A DNA stretch of 11,977 bases from Fidelibacterota bacterium UBA2125 (GTDB lineage: Bacteria; Fidelibacterota; Marinisomatia; Marinisomatales; S15-B10): the NCBI GenBank assembly GCA_002329125.1, contig DCXX01000140.1, forward strand, positions 1 to 11,977, read 5' to 3'. Positions 1-10,900 of this stretch are shown here, in pieces; position 1 is the first letter of the stretch; every line of letters starts with the position of its first letter. Made by a program: the position numbers and the translations under genes. Below the pieces are notes generated by a model. That model was not told the DNA's origin. It saw only the letters and a list, made by a program, of their open reading frames with translations, and searched no databases.

Positions 1-52
1 GGGGAGTTCCTCGCAACTTAACAAGAAAGCCAACAGCGATAGAAAACAGAAT

Positions 53-1027
53 CTATTCAATGGTAAATGTCAGTCTCAACTGAGAGTGACGATTATAGGG
101 GTTATGTGAAAAACGTATGGAAATATCCTTCAGGATTTCTTCAGTGGAAGGGGACATTATATTGGCCTGTAAAATATTGAGCGCCCAGAGCGAAAAGATG
201 ATCTGTGTCAGTTGTTTTCTTTGGTCAATAAATGTTTTTGTGTTGTCGTATACTCTCAGCATATCGTTTCGGTAAGCGAAGATTGTATCCACATCAGTAG
301 ATGCCTGGTAAAGATCCTCAAATACATAAAATTCATCATATGAGTCCTTGTAGCTCAAGTATTGGTTTAAGGTCGCGGCACCCAGTGAAAGTTGTGTAGC
401 CATCCAAAGTCCACCCCACAGTTTTCGTTTTAGGTAGATCTGGCCCAACCCCGGTACGGCAGTAGAGAGAAGGGTTGCTGTAAGTCTCGTCTTTTTCTCC
501 GTGATACCTTGGAGAGCCAGAGATCTTTCGTCAATATACTGGTGTTGGAGCTGCAACTCTTGAGGCATTTGTTTGGAGAGCAGTTCGTAGGCCATCACTT
601 CCACTTCAGGTATAAGGCTTTCCTCTTCTCCGGCAAAGTTGAAGGTATGTTCTTTCTCCAGGAGGGTGTCCTCCATGGCCACCAGTTTTCCGTTTAACTT
701 GTACAGTTCACCGTCTTTCCAGATGGATGAGACAATGACCTTCTCAACACCAAGCAGTTCACCCACTTCCCGGGCGCACCACTCTTCAGCACACCATCGA
801 TTGTTTACTTTATCTCCCGATAGAACGTCCCGTACCTTATCAATGGATATAATGCTTTCGCCGATCTTACTGCTAACCACCTCTCTGAAATGCTCTGAAA
901 GGTTGAGGGCGTCTGTTTCCGGGATCTCCACTGGGGCAATATCAAGGATTGCCAGCTGCTGACCGTGACCTATGGCCAGGGTGATGGTCAGCAGTAAAAA
1001 ACTTCGGAGGAGTCGAACAGTTTTCAT
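53..1027 (-). CDS. Exported CsgG-like / DUF5683-like envelope protein
   Basis: Exact function unknown; probably a cell-envelope protein. With the ATG at 1027 the product is 324 residues and begins with a typical signal peptide (MKTVRLLRSF, then a hydrophobic core, ending near GHGQ). The reading frame also extends to a GTG at 1072, but that adds 15 polar residues ahead of the signal peptide, so I prefer the ATG; neither start has a clear Shine-Dalgarno sequence. Residues about 24-120 follow the pattern of CsgG/FlgO-like domains: a strand LAILDI, an SEHFREVV helix, then a Cys pair (C79, C84) in a CAEEWCAREVG segment followed by LLGVEKVIVSSIWKDG. Residues about 182-295 resemble DUF5683: STAVPGLGQIY (192-196 is PGLGQ) followed by hydrophobic helices and a tyrosine-rich linker. 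It is divergent from the hydrolase gene. The stop is TAG at 53-55. Coding status is secure; domain names are from memory. Confidence 0.85.
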   Translation of the reverse strand: MKTVRLLRSFLLLTITLAIGHGQQLAILDIAPVEIPETDALNLSEHFREVVSSKIGESIISIDKVRDVLSGDKVNNRWCAEEWCAREVGELLGVEKVIVSSIWKDGELYKLNGKLVAMEDTLLEKEHTFNFAGEEESLIPEVEVMAYELLSKQMPQELQLQHQYIDERSLALQGITEKKTRLTATLLSTAVPGLGQIYLKRKLWGGLWMATQLSLGAATLNQYLSYKDSYDEFYVFEDLYQASTDVDTIFAYRNDMLRVYDNTKTFIDQRKQLTQIIFSLWALNILQANIMSPSTEEILKDISIRFSHNPYNRHSQLRLTFTIE

Positions 1028-1087
1028 GACAGTGGGGCAATTTACACCATGTGCGGAAAAAGTCCTCGCCACCGCTTATGACGTTCC

Positions 1088-1096
1088 AAAGGAGGT
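1088..1096 (+). promoter_or_regulatory. Perfect Shine-Dalgarno sequence, badly spaced for the annotated ATG
   Basis: AAAGGAGGT at 1088-1096 is a near-perfect anti-Shine-Dalgarno complement, but it lies 36 nt before the ATG at 1133. It is 6 nt before a CTG at 1103 that is in frame with the hydrolase (residues LLIFQAGSAE would precede Met1, with no stop between). A weaker AGGA at 1120-1123 sits 9 nt before the ATG and may serve it. The motif may mark a non-ATG start, or may be coincidental. Confidence 0.35.
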
Positions 1097-1132
1097 CAGT
1101 TTCTGCTTATTTTTCAAGCAGGATCAGCTGAA

Positions 1133-1930
1133 ATGACCGCAAATAAGAACAACCACCGAAACGGTAAAGCAATTATTCTCTTAATCGTCTTCGGGACGAT
1201 ACTTTTTGCGTTTCCGGCTGCTGATTCAGCTTCTGTTCTCCAGTCTGGGGAACTTCTTCTTGGAGATGAAGTGAAGGCCTCCGGGCAGAAACTGATGACA
1301 CAATCAGCCGGTTTTACCCGTATTCACGATGATTCTGCTTATGAACTGAGGACAGTTGTGATCGGTGTCCACGGCACCAAATCCCAGGGTTATGAATGGG
1401 TGGAATCAGTCAAAAAGCTGGCTCGAGAGTACAGGCATACATACTTCTACCGCTATGACTGGGACGTCTGTCCGGACAGTTCGGCAAAACGTCTCTCAGA
1501 AGACATGATAGAACTGATGGGGCAGGTTCCCGGCGCCAACAGGATCGTCCTGTTCGGGCACAGCTTCGGTGGCCTGGTGGTTTCTTATCTTTCTGGACAG
1601 GTCCATATTAACATTCCTGTGCAAATACACACCGTCGCTTCTCCGCTCAAAGGGTATGCCAGCCTTAACAAGCGGTGTGAGCTAAATAAGCGACGTGATG
1701 GGTCCCTCAAATATCCCCCGTGGGATGATAATATTTTACATTTCCAGTGGCGGACGCACCATAAGTTGGATAATGCGTTTAATCGCATGAAACAGGACCC
1801 TCAAGATGTGGATCTGTACGATAGTGAGGTGACACTGTTACCTGAAACTATGAACGGCAGACGTCTGGGTCATAACTGGTCCATCACCTGGGTGATTGAT
1901 GAATATCTCCGTATTCCACACAAACCTTAA
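1133..1930 (+). CDS. Secreted alpha/beta hydrolase (lipase/esterase-like)
   Basis: A 265-residue protein that is probably a serine hydrolase acting outside the cytoplasmic membrane; the substrate cannot be told. A signal peptide is clear: a polar, lysine-containing start, hydrophobic core at about residues 13-28, and likely cleavage after ADSA near residue 33. The alpha/beta-hydrolase signs are a strand VVIGVHG (75-81) with the HG of an oxyanion-hole loop, and the nucleophile elbow GHSFG (142-146, Ser144) followed by GLVVSYL. The likely catalytic His is H247 in LGHNW near the C-terminus; the catalytic Asp is not obvious (candidates D226, D228 or D230). The layout resembles PGAP1-like and triacylglycerol-lipase-like proteins. 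Only two cysteines are visible (C113, C182), which could form a disulfide. The giant gene follows after 49 nt on the same strand, suggesting one transcript. The ATG at 1133 has a modest AGGA upstream; see the separate entry on the better motif at 1088. Confidence 0.85.
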   Translation: MTANKNNHRNGKAIILLIVFGTILFAFPAADSASVLQSGELLLGDEVKASGQKLMTQSAGFTRIHDDSAYELRTVVIGVHGTKSQGYEWVESVKKLAREYRHTYFYRYDWDVCPDSSAKRLSEDMIELMGQVPGANRIVLFGHSFGGLVVSYLSGQVHINIPVQIHTVASPLKGYASLNKRCELNKRRDGSLKYPPWDDNILHFQWRTHHKLDNAFNRMKQDPQDVDLYDSEVTLLPETMNGRRLGHNWSITWVIDEYLRIPHKP

Positions 1931-1950
1931 AACCGATTTGATTTGATACT

Positions 1951-1988
1951 CTTTACCACGGTGATTAAACTATCTCTCCGTGGTAAGG
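1951..1988 (+). promoter_or_regulatory. Predicted hairpin enclosing the GTG start of the giant gene
   Basis: TTACCACGG (1953-1961) and CCGTGGTAA (1978-1986) are perfect 9-bp inverted repeats. In RNA the stem extends outward by one G-U (1952/1987) and one C-G pair (1951/1988), giving 11 pairs around a 16-nt A/U-rich loop. The GTG start codon (1980-1982) is inside the 3' arm. No T-run follows on either strand, so it is not an intrinsic terminator. It could restrict initiation, be a protein-binding site, or mark an RNA processing site. Confidence 0.5.
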
Positions 1989-4900
1989 CTCGTAGGTTTC
2001 ATATTACTTTTTATTGTAGGTACGCTCTCCGGGCAGACAGGTGACGTCCGCTATTACCGATCCGAACGGAGTTTTCTGAGTGGTGTAGAAATTTTTGAGA
2101 GTGACCTTGGTTTCAGGTCGTACATTCAGGTCCGTTACGACACCACCGGGAAACTCGTCCGCAAAGCATTTTACAAGCGCCGGAACCGCCTTGATCGGTT
2201 CGAGACATTCCAGTACGACACCACCACTGGTCGACTCCGACTGAAATCTCTTTTCTCAGCTGATAGCACTCTCCAGAAGTATACACGGTTTGGTGCTGAT
2301 GAGATCATGTCCGACAAATTCATCCGCTATACTTACGGTGTGAGCACTATTCAAGATTATGATGACCGCTTTACTTCCATTGAATACAGATCCAACGGAA
2401 AGCCACTGGTTTACCGTTTCTACGATGTGGACGGATTCATGTATGGCGTCATGGAATTGAAATACGATAATGATGATCACGTGCGCCAGGAAGACTGGGT
2501 CGTTATGCCGTCTCAGAAGGTGGTGCGGCGGTATGTGAAAAACTTTGATTCCCGCTCCGGTGAGACAGATGTGTGGGAGTACGATTCTACCCTGACAGTG
2601 GTGAACAAAATGACCATTGACTCAGACGGTTTTGCACCCATTATTACTCTTTTCTCTCCAGAAGAGGGTCTTCCTTTCAACGAACCGAGGCTATCGTATC
2701 ACCTTAAGGAAGATATTGCGAAAGGGACCGTTAGCTGGGAGTGGGCTGGTGGCAAAGCCGATACACTATCACCTCATATGGTTGATTTGATTCCATCTGA
2801 GCGAACTCGCGGAGATCATCAAAACAAACTTTTGCGATATGCGCCACAACTTCAGGACAGTGCATCCTATAATATTAAATTTTCCGGAGAAGGGGAGAGC
2901 GGTTATCCTGCCCGGGAAATTTTTCTGACGCAAGTTCCTTACGATACCACACCGCCTGTTTACACTGCCGACGCGCCTCAATACTCAAGAAGGCCTGTTA
3001 TTTCGTTTTCACTTGATGAGGCGTTGTCAACAGCCGAAGTGGTTTGGGTTTGGGAGAGGGGTGTAAGAGATGAAAATGCGCCCCATATAATTGGGCTCTC
3101 CAGGGGTATGCTGGAAGCCGGGGAGCAAGACTCAGTCATCCTTGGAGATGATATCCAACTGGCCGAAGGGACCGTATACAAGGTTTTATTCCAGGGTAAA
3201 GACATAGCTGGCAATTCTGGACCTTTTCTTACTATTGAGGACGTGGTCTATGATACTACTCGTCCGGAAATCGATTGGCGATCGCCTGACAGCGGCGATT
3301 TTGCAAGCAGTTCGGTTGTCGGTTTCGTCTCTAGCGAGGACCTTATGGAAGCTGAAATCCGTTGGGAGCACGTTGGTGGTATTCCTGATGATGGAGCACC
3401 TTATACTGTAGAGCTTGAAGATACCGAGCTTGATGGTGGGGAGCATCTATATGAATCTCTTGCCAATAGCCCACAACTGGTGGACGGTGCCATATATAAT
3501 ATTACCATGGATGGAAAAGATCTGGCCGGGAATGTTGCGGTTTCCTTAGAGATACCTAATGTTGTCTATGATACCTCGCCACCTATGTTGGCTGCCATCG
3601 CACCTGAGCCTGGGATCTCCATTCGTGATGGGGCAGTGATTTATAACCTTAGTGAAGATTTTGCGTCAGCTGAAGTGGACTGGGTTCTTGAGGGCGCTGA
3701 AGCTTCCGATTCAAAAAATATCCGCATTAAGATTCCGAGCGAAGGGCTGGCTTCTGGTGATCATCGACTGGATGATTCAACTTTTGTCGAAAGATTGACC
3801 GATGGCGGCCTTTTTACAATTCAGCTGACAGGCCGGGACAGGGCTGGGAATGAGGCTGTTCCAAGCTCAATTTCTAATGTGAAATTTGACATTACCGCAC
3901 CGGAGTTTGCTAATATAACACCTTCGGACTGCACCTTTGTCATGTCACCTCATGTCAATTACACTCTCACAGAAGACTTGTCTGAAGGGACTGTCATCTG
4001 GACACAAGTGGCGGGAGAGATCGATCTTTCCTCTCCGCAGATGATGACCTTGCCTACTAATGAATTGACAATCGGGGTTCACGACAGCGTGATGGCTCCT
4101 GTAGCACCTTCCTTGCAGGACGGAAGCATTTATGTGGTCTCTTTCATGGGTGTTGACCCTGCTGGTAATCGATCCCTTGGTGCTTCAGCTACAGATGTGA
4201 TGTACGACATTACGCCGCCTGAAATTATTTTCACTTTTCCGGATAACGGCAGTCATATACCGACTACTGCTATTACATACACCTCAAGTGAACGACTGAG
4301 TCGAGGTCAGGTAACGTGGGAATGGGTGGATGGTAAACTGGATGTTAAAGCGCCCCATATCACATCTTTAGAGGCAGCTGAACTTTCGAAAGGGGCACAC
4401 GAAAGTTTTGTTCTTGCCAAAAAGCCGACATTGGTTTCCGGAGGTGTTTATGAAGTGACCATAGAAGGGACAGATTTGAGTGGCAAAATTTCCGAACCGA
4501 AAATAGCCACCAGGGTAACATTCGATAATACTCCTCCAGAAGTTTTCTTTACCTCTCCTTCCTCTGATGCATACAGGAATCGCCCCGCTATTGGTTATGA
4601 ACTGAGTGAAGCTCTATCCTCCGCTTCGGTTATCTGGCAAAGAAAGGACGGGGAAGAGGATGTGAGTTCACCTCACGTTGTAGCACTGGAATCTCTGGAA
4701 CTGTCTGGTGGTCCACACGCTGACAGTTTATTGACCAATGATCCATTTTTGAAAGATGGTGCAATTTATGACGTTCAGATGGTGGGTATTGACAGTGCCG
4801 GTAATGTTTCAGATACTGTATCGGTTACCGGGATTATCTACGATACAACTCCGCCTGAACTTATTGTCAGTTATCCCATCGCTTCTACCCCTACACGAAA

Positions 4901-7900
4901 CTATGATGTGGCGTACTCGGTTTCGGAAAATCTGAAATCTGGTGAAGTGATATGGGAATGGAGTGGTGGAGAGAGCGACAGTGTAGGGCGTCATGTCCAA
5001 CCACTTTCCGGTAATGAATTAGTTGCTGGAGATCATGTAAGAGCCACCATTATCAATTCCTCCCCAGAGCTTGTTGAAGGGGCTGTCTACAGTGTTACCA
5101 TCAATGCCATGGATCTGGCCAGCAACAGTTCGGCACCGATGCTTGTTGAAAATGTTATTTACGATGCCACGGCTCCGGTTTTTGCCCAAGTTTCACCTGA
5201 CAGTGGTGACTACGTCAATTCTACCGCTATAACATATCATATCAGTGAAACAATTTTGTCTGGAGCAGTCATATGGGAATCCAACTCCCCGGAAATAGAC
5301 ACCTTACGGCACACTGTGGAATTTGAGGGAGATGAATTGAAAAGCGGTCTACATGAAACTATCATCATGGCCAATGCACCTGGCCAACTTGTGGATGGTG
5401 CCATTTATACATTGAAAATTGCCGGTTCAGACGCCGCATTGAACAATTCGGATACGGTGATTGTTGCTCAAATCACCTATGACGATCAACCACCGGTAGT
5501 TGAGTTGCCAAATCCTGTAGCCGACACTTTTGTCTCCTCAACCATGTTATCATACAAATTCAGTGAATCGATGTCTTCAGCTACCGCCCAATGGGAACAT
5601 ACAGGAGGGTCTAGAGATCGAGACAGTCTCCATGTGGTCGATTTTGTCCCTAATGAATTGACAGAGGGTGAGCATCCTGAGACGAAATTTTTCAATGAAC
5701 AAAAATTGGTTGAAGGTGGAATATACAGGTTAACAGTTACTGGTACTGATCTTGCAGGTAATATATCCGAACCAATAGTTATTAATAACCTCACTTTTGA
5801 CGCAACGGCGCCCATCTTCGCCGATGTGTTACCAGCAGTGGATTCATACGTTAATGCACCACTGGTTGGTTACTGGCTTAGTGAGAACCTGTCTGATGGT
5901 ATACTCACATGGAATCAGATTGGAGGGACGGAAGACCCCAACTCACCCCATGTTTCGACATTGACAGGTCCGGAACTGAATTCCGGTACACATGCTCCAG
6001 GCCGCTTAACGGAAACACCTGAACTTGTTGATGGTGCCATCTATTCAGTGAGCATGGCCGGTCACGATCCTGCCGGGAACTTATCCGAAACAGTCCAAAT
6101 TAATTCTGTTCACTATGACATTACCAATCCAGTTATCGTGATGGAAAATCCACTGACAGACAGTAATGTCAATACGCCGAATATTATTTATAACCTCAGT
6201 GAGGTGATGGCGGAGGGATCAATAACTTTTCAGCGAACGGCCGGAAGTGCAGATCCCGGTTCACCGCACACGGTTACAATACCTCAGGCGCAGCTCGATA
6301 TGGGGAAGCATGCATCCCTCGATTCTACGGTATGGCCTGATCTTAGTGATGGTTCGGTCTACCGTGTTACCTATACAGGTATTGACAGGGCCGGAAATGA
6401 AGCTGAACCTGTAGTGTTGAATCAGATCGGTTATGATATAACACCGCCAGTTATTTCAACTCTTATGCCATCTGATAGCAGTGCTGTAAACCACACCCGT
6501 TTTTCATACAACCTCAGTGAGCAGATGGTTGAGGGAACGGTTACATGGACCTGGCTGGCCGGGCCGGAAGATTCCGGATCACCACACTCAATAAATCTGG
6601 CTGAAGATATAATGGGTGAAGGTTCATCCGGAGATGTTGAACTGGATGAGCCACCGCTTCTGGTTGACGGTGCTGAATACTCATTTGAATTGATTGGGAA
6701 GGATGCAGCGGGCAACCGATCGGAAACCGCCAAGGTCTCTAATATACATTACGATGTAACACCTCCCACGTTTGCAGTCGCTTATCCCAGCACGGACCAA
6801 TACGTTCTCGATTCACGGGTAGCCTACGGCCTCTCTGAACCGTTGGCCGAAGGAAGTGTAACATGGGCTCAAACCAGTGGTTCGGCGGATAGCCGTTCAC
6901 CACATGTGTTACAATTGACCGGAAAGGAACTTACCACGGAACAGTATGACACTCTTCTCAGCTCCATTCCACCATTAACGGATGGTGCCGTCTATTCAAT
7001 CACTTTCGGTGGCACAGATGCAGCGGGAAATGAGGCGGAGAAAGTGACGGTCAATGAGATTAAGGTTGACTACACGGCACCTGTTCTGACTCTCACCTCA
7101 CCACTGTCCGGGTCCGCAATAAAGAATTCGGCCATAGCATATACTTTAAGTGAAAATCTGAAGGACGCGTCCATGCTCTGGACATATGTAGAAGGTCCCA
7201 ACGATCCTTCTTCACCACATACCGTCCCGCTGGATTCCGATGAATTGACATTAGGAGACCACCCGGAAGGTGAACTGATCTTTCCTCCTTTACTTGTGGA
7301 TGGCGGACTTTACAATCTTGCATTTGTGGGTGTTGATTATGCCGGGAATGTGTCTGACACAGTGAAGGTTGAAGAGCTCCGGTATGATGTGACACCACCC
7401 GTTATTGTGCTCACTGATCCAATGCCGGACGCATTCCTTAATAATATTCTTCCTTCTTATTCATTGTCCGAACAGATGCTTGAAGCATCTTTTGTCTGGA
7501 CACGTACTGGCGGCTTGGATGATGCCGCATCGCCTCACACATCTGAATTGACTGAAAATGAGCTGTCTCCTGGGGAGCATTTAGAAACAGCACTTATGAA
7601 CCTCCCTGCCCTGGTTGATGGCGCTGTTTATACAGTAATATTTAACGGTAAGGACATGGCGAACAATGATGCTGAGGAAGTAGTTATTGAGAGGATCGCT
7701 TACGATGTAACTCTACCTGTCATAGCTGTGAGCGGTCCTGAATCGGATATTTATATAGATGAGCCGTTTATTTCTCTCAGTTTAAGTGAGGATCTGGCTT
7801 CAGGTCAGATCGTCTGGCGGGATTCAAGAAACTCTGCCAACAGCCAGACAATGACTATCTCGGGCGATCTTTCAACCATAGGAGAGCATCTCGAAGTAAA

Positions 7901-10900
7901 TCTGTCTGATTCTATAACTCTAACTGACGGCACCATCTATTCACTTCTTGTGACAGGTATGGACAGAGCTGGCAATGAAGCAACCCCTGTTTCTATTAAT
8001 AATATCGGTTTTGATACCTCACCACCAACATTAGCTATCACCTCGCCGGCCATGGGAAACTATATCAATTCAACTGGTCTCACATTTAACCTCAGTGAAA
8101 ATCTTAAAGAAGGAGTCATTACCTGGTTGAGAACTGGAGGAGTAGCCGACAGTTCTCCGCCAAGAGAAATCAACCTTTCCACGGTTGCGCTCACAGCCGG
8201 TGATCACCCTGATTTCCTGTTTCCGGATATGGCATCTCTTGTTTCGGGCGCCATCTATTCTGTCACAATTTCAGGGGTCGATATGGCCGGCAACGAGGGA
8301 ACGCCTGTTACTATACCGGATCTAAGTTATGATGACAGTCCGCCAACCTTTGCGGTTAATTATCCAGCATCCAATCAGTTTTTGAACAGCATGGAGGTGG
8401 CTTTCGTACTTTCTGAATCTTTTGGAAATGCGTCAGTTACATGGAGTAGGGTGGGCGGCAATAACGACTCATCTTCTCCCCATGAGATTGCTTTGACGGA
8501 AGCCGAAAGAGGGGAAGGGGACCATCCAAGAGGGGTCCTTGCACAGACACCAACACTTGTTGACGGTGCCCAGTATGACATTGCATTTACCGGAACAGAC
8601 CTTGCCGGTAATGCTGCTGATAAAGTTTTGCTCTCTGGCGTTACTTATGATATTTCTCCACCTGCTATTGCTGTTAGTCTGCCATCCAGCATGTCGTCTA
8701 TCAATTCCGATGTAATGACTTATAACCTATCAGAAGAGATGAATGAGGGGAAGGTAGTGTGGACCCAGGTTTCCGGAAATACAGATGGCAGTTCTCCACA
8801 CGAAATTTCACTCAATTCCTCTGAATTGGTTGAGGGTGCACATGAGTCTGTAACACTTTCTACGCCACCGTCACTTGTGGACGGAGCAATCTACAACGTT
8901 GCTTTTTCAGGAAATGACCAGGCAGGAAATGAGAGCGAAGTAGTTTCTTTGGAGCAGATCCTGTTCGATGTGACCCCCCCGACCATAATAGCCTCATATC
9001 CCACACCAACATCCCTTGTAAACACAACGGTCCTTTCTTATAACCTGAGTGAAATATTATCTGAAGGTACAGTCACCTGGTCTCGTACAGGCGGTGAGGC
9101 TGATCCATCGTCCCCGCATGAAGTAACTCTCTCCGGTTTGGAGCTGATGCAGGGCGAACATCCAGATTTACTATTATCTACACCACCGAACCTGATGAGT
9201 GAGACGGTCTATTCAATCACTTTTTCGGGTAAAGATCCTGCCGGAAACAGTGCATCAGGCATGGTCATTGAGGCTGTTACTTTTGATAATTCAGCACCCG
9301 TATTAGCACTTCAGGTTCCTAACAACGCTGTGGCCATCAGTTCACCTGATCTGAACTTTTCTTCGAGTGAAAATCTTGCTTCAGGTACAATCATTTATGA
9401 AAGAACCTCAGGTGTTAATGATCCAGATTCTCCTCATGAAGTAGCATTAACGGGTGTTGAACTTTCAGCAGGTGATCGCAATGCGGTCACACTCACCAAC
9501 AGCCCCACCCTTGTGAACGGTGCAAGTTACAGAATAACATTAACAGGGACAGACGCCGCCGGGAATGCAGGTGAGCCGATAAGCCTCTCCGGTATTCTTT
9601 ATGATGCTGTCCAACCGGTTATTACGCTGTCTTCTCCCGGTGCCGAAAGCTTTATTAATAAGCTTGACATTGCCTACTCGCTATCTGAAACATTAACAAA
9701 AGCGACAGCCACATGGACTCAGACAGGTGGGAATCCGGACCCGCAGTCGCCGCGGATTGTTGAACTTACTGTTCCTGAAATGGGGCAAGGAGATCGTTCA
9801 GATATTCTTACAAATCAGGTCATTCTTACAGATGGTGCAATCTACACTCTTTCATTGGCTGGATCTGACGCGGCAGGGAATGAAGCGGCGATTGTGACTG
9901 CTGCCAATATAAACTATGATGTGACTCAACCTCAATTTTCAAACATTTCTCCCACTGAAGGTTACACCAACGGAAGGACAATGAGTTACACCCTAAATGA
10001 AACATTGCTTAAAGGTTCAGTTGTCTTTAGTAGTTCTGGGGGGGTGCCTGATCCCAATGCACCGCATAATGTGCCGTTGTCTGGAAATGAATTAACTGGT
10101 GGTGCGCACGATAATATTGATCTTACTGAAGCACCTGAACTTGTAAGTGGTGCCAGCTATATCATTAACTTATCAGGGGTCGATGCCGCCGGGAATCCAT
10201 CTGAGGCAGTACAGATCGGTCCTTTGCTTTATGATAATACACCTCCTGCAATTACTGTCACGGGGCCGGTTTCGGGGAGTTCCATAAATAATTCATCCAT
10301 CAGTTATGAGCTTTCTGAAGTATTGGCAAGTGGTACAGTAACATGGGCTCCGGCAGGCGGTAGTCCGCAGGTAAAGACTTTTTCCGGGAATGAAATTGAA
10401 GCGGGAGTTCATCTTGATCTTACAATGAGCGATTCACCCTCTTTGGCTGATGGCACAGTTTACTCTCTCACGTTCGAAGGAAATGACAATGCGGGAAATC
10501 AAATGGAAACAGTGGTTGTATCGGATGTGACTTTTGATATTACTCCGCCTAAGATCAATATCGATTTTAGTGGAAGTGCGCCAAGCAAAGGACTGTTCAT
10601 ATATAATTCTCCTGTTGGCCTAACCTATAGTGAAGATATGGGAGAAGTAGTTTTCCGCTGGGAGCGTGAGGGGGGTAGTGAAGATCCGGACTCACCACAT
10701 ACACTGTATGTAGCTGGGGCTGATCTGGGAAAGGGTGAGCATTCAGAAGTGCAGGTCCCCGGATCAGAAAACGTCCTTATCGGAACTTCGTACACCATGT
10801 TTGTGGATGGTAAAGACAAGGCGGGTAATCCAACCAAAACTCAAAAAGTAGAGAATATTGATATTATCAGGAATCTGGATGGTGAATGGGCTTATCAGGG

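Noticed and set aside
509..962. Plus-strand open frames opposite the CsgG-like gene
   Set aside because: They overlap a gene with clear domain signatures on the other strand, have no ribosome binding site and show no protein-like pattern.
1027..1072. 15-residue upstream extension of the minus-strand gene from a GTG
   Set aside because: It would place polar residues ahead of a complete signal peptide and has no Shine-Dalgarno sequence.
8974..8980. C7 run, and a similar G7 run at 10038-10044, as possible slippage sites in the giant gene
   Set aside because: The Ig-like register is kept on both sides of each run, so there is no frameshift here; phase variation cannot be claimed from one sequence.
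7001..9228. 17-nt exact match GTCTATTCAATCACTTT between units 14 and 21 as recent gene conversion
   Set aside because: It falls in the most conserved protein motif (VYSITF) and does not extend into flanks; chance plus constraint is enough.
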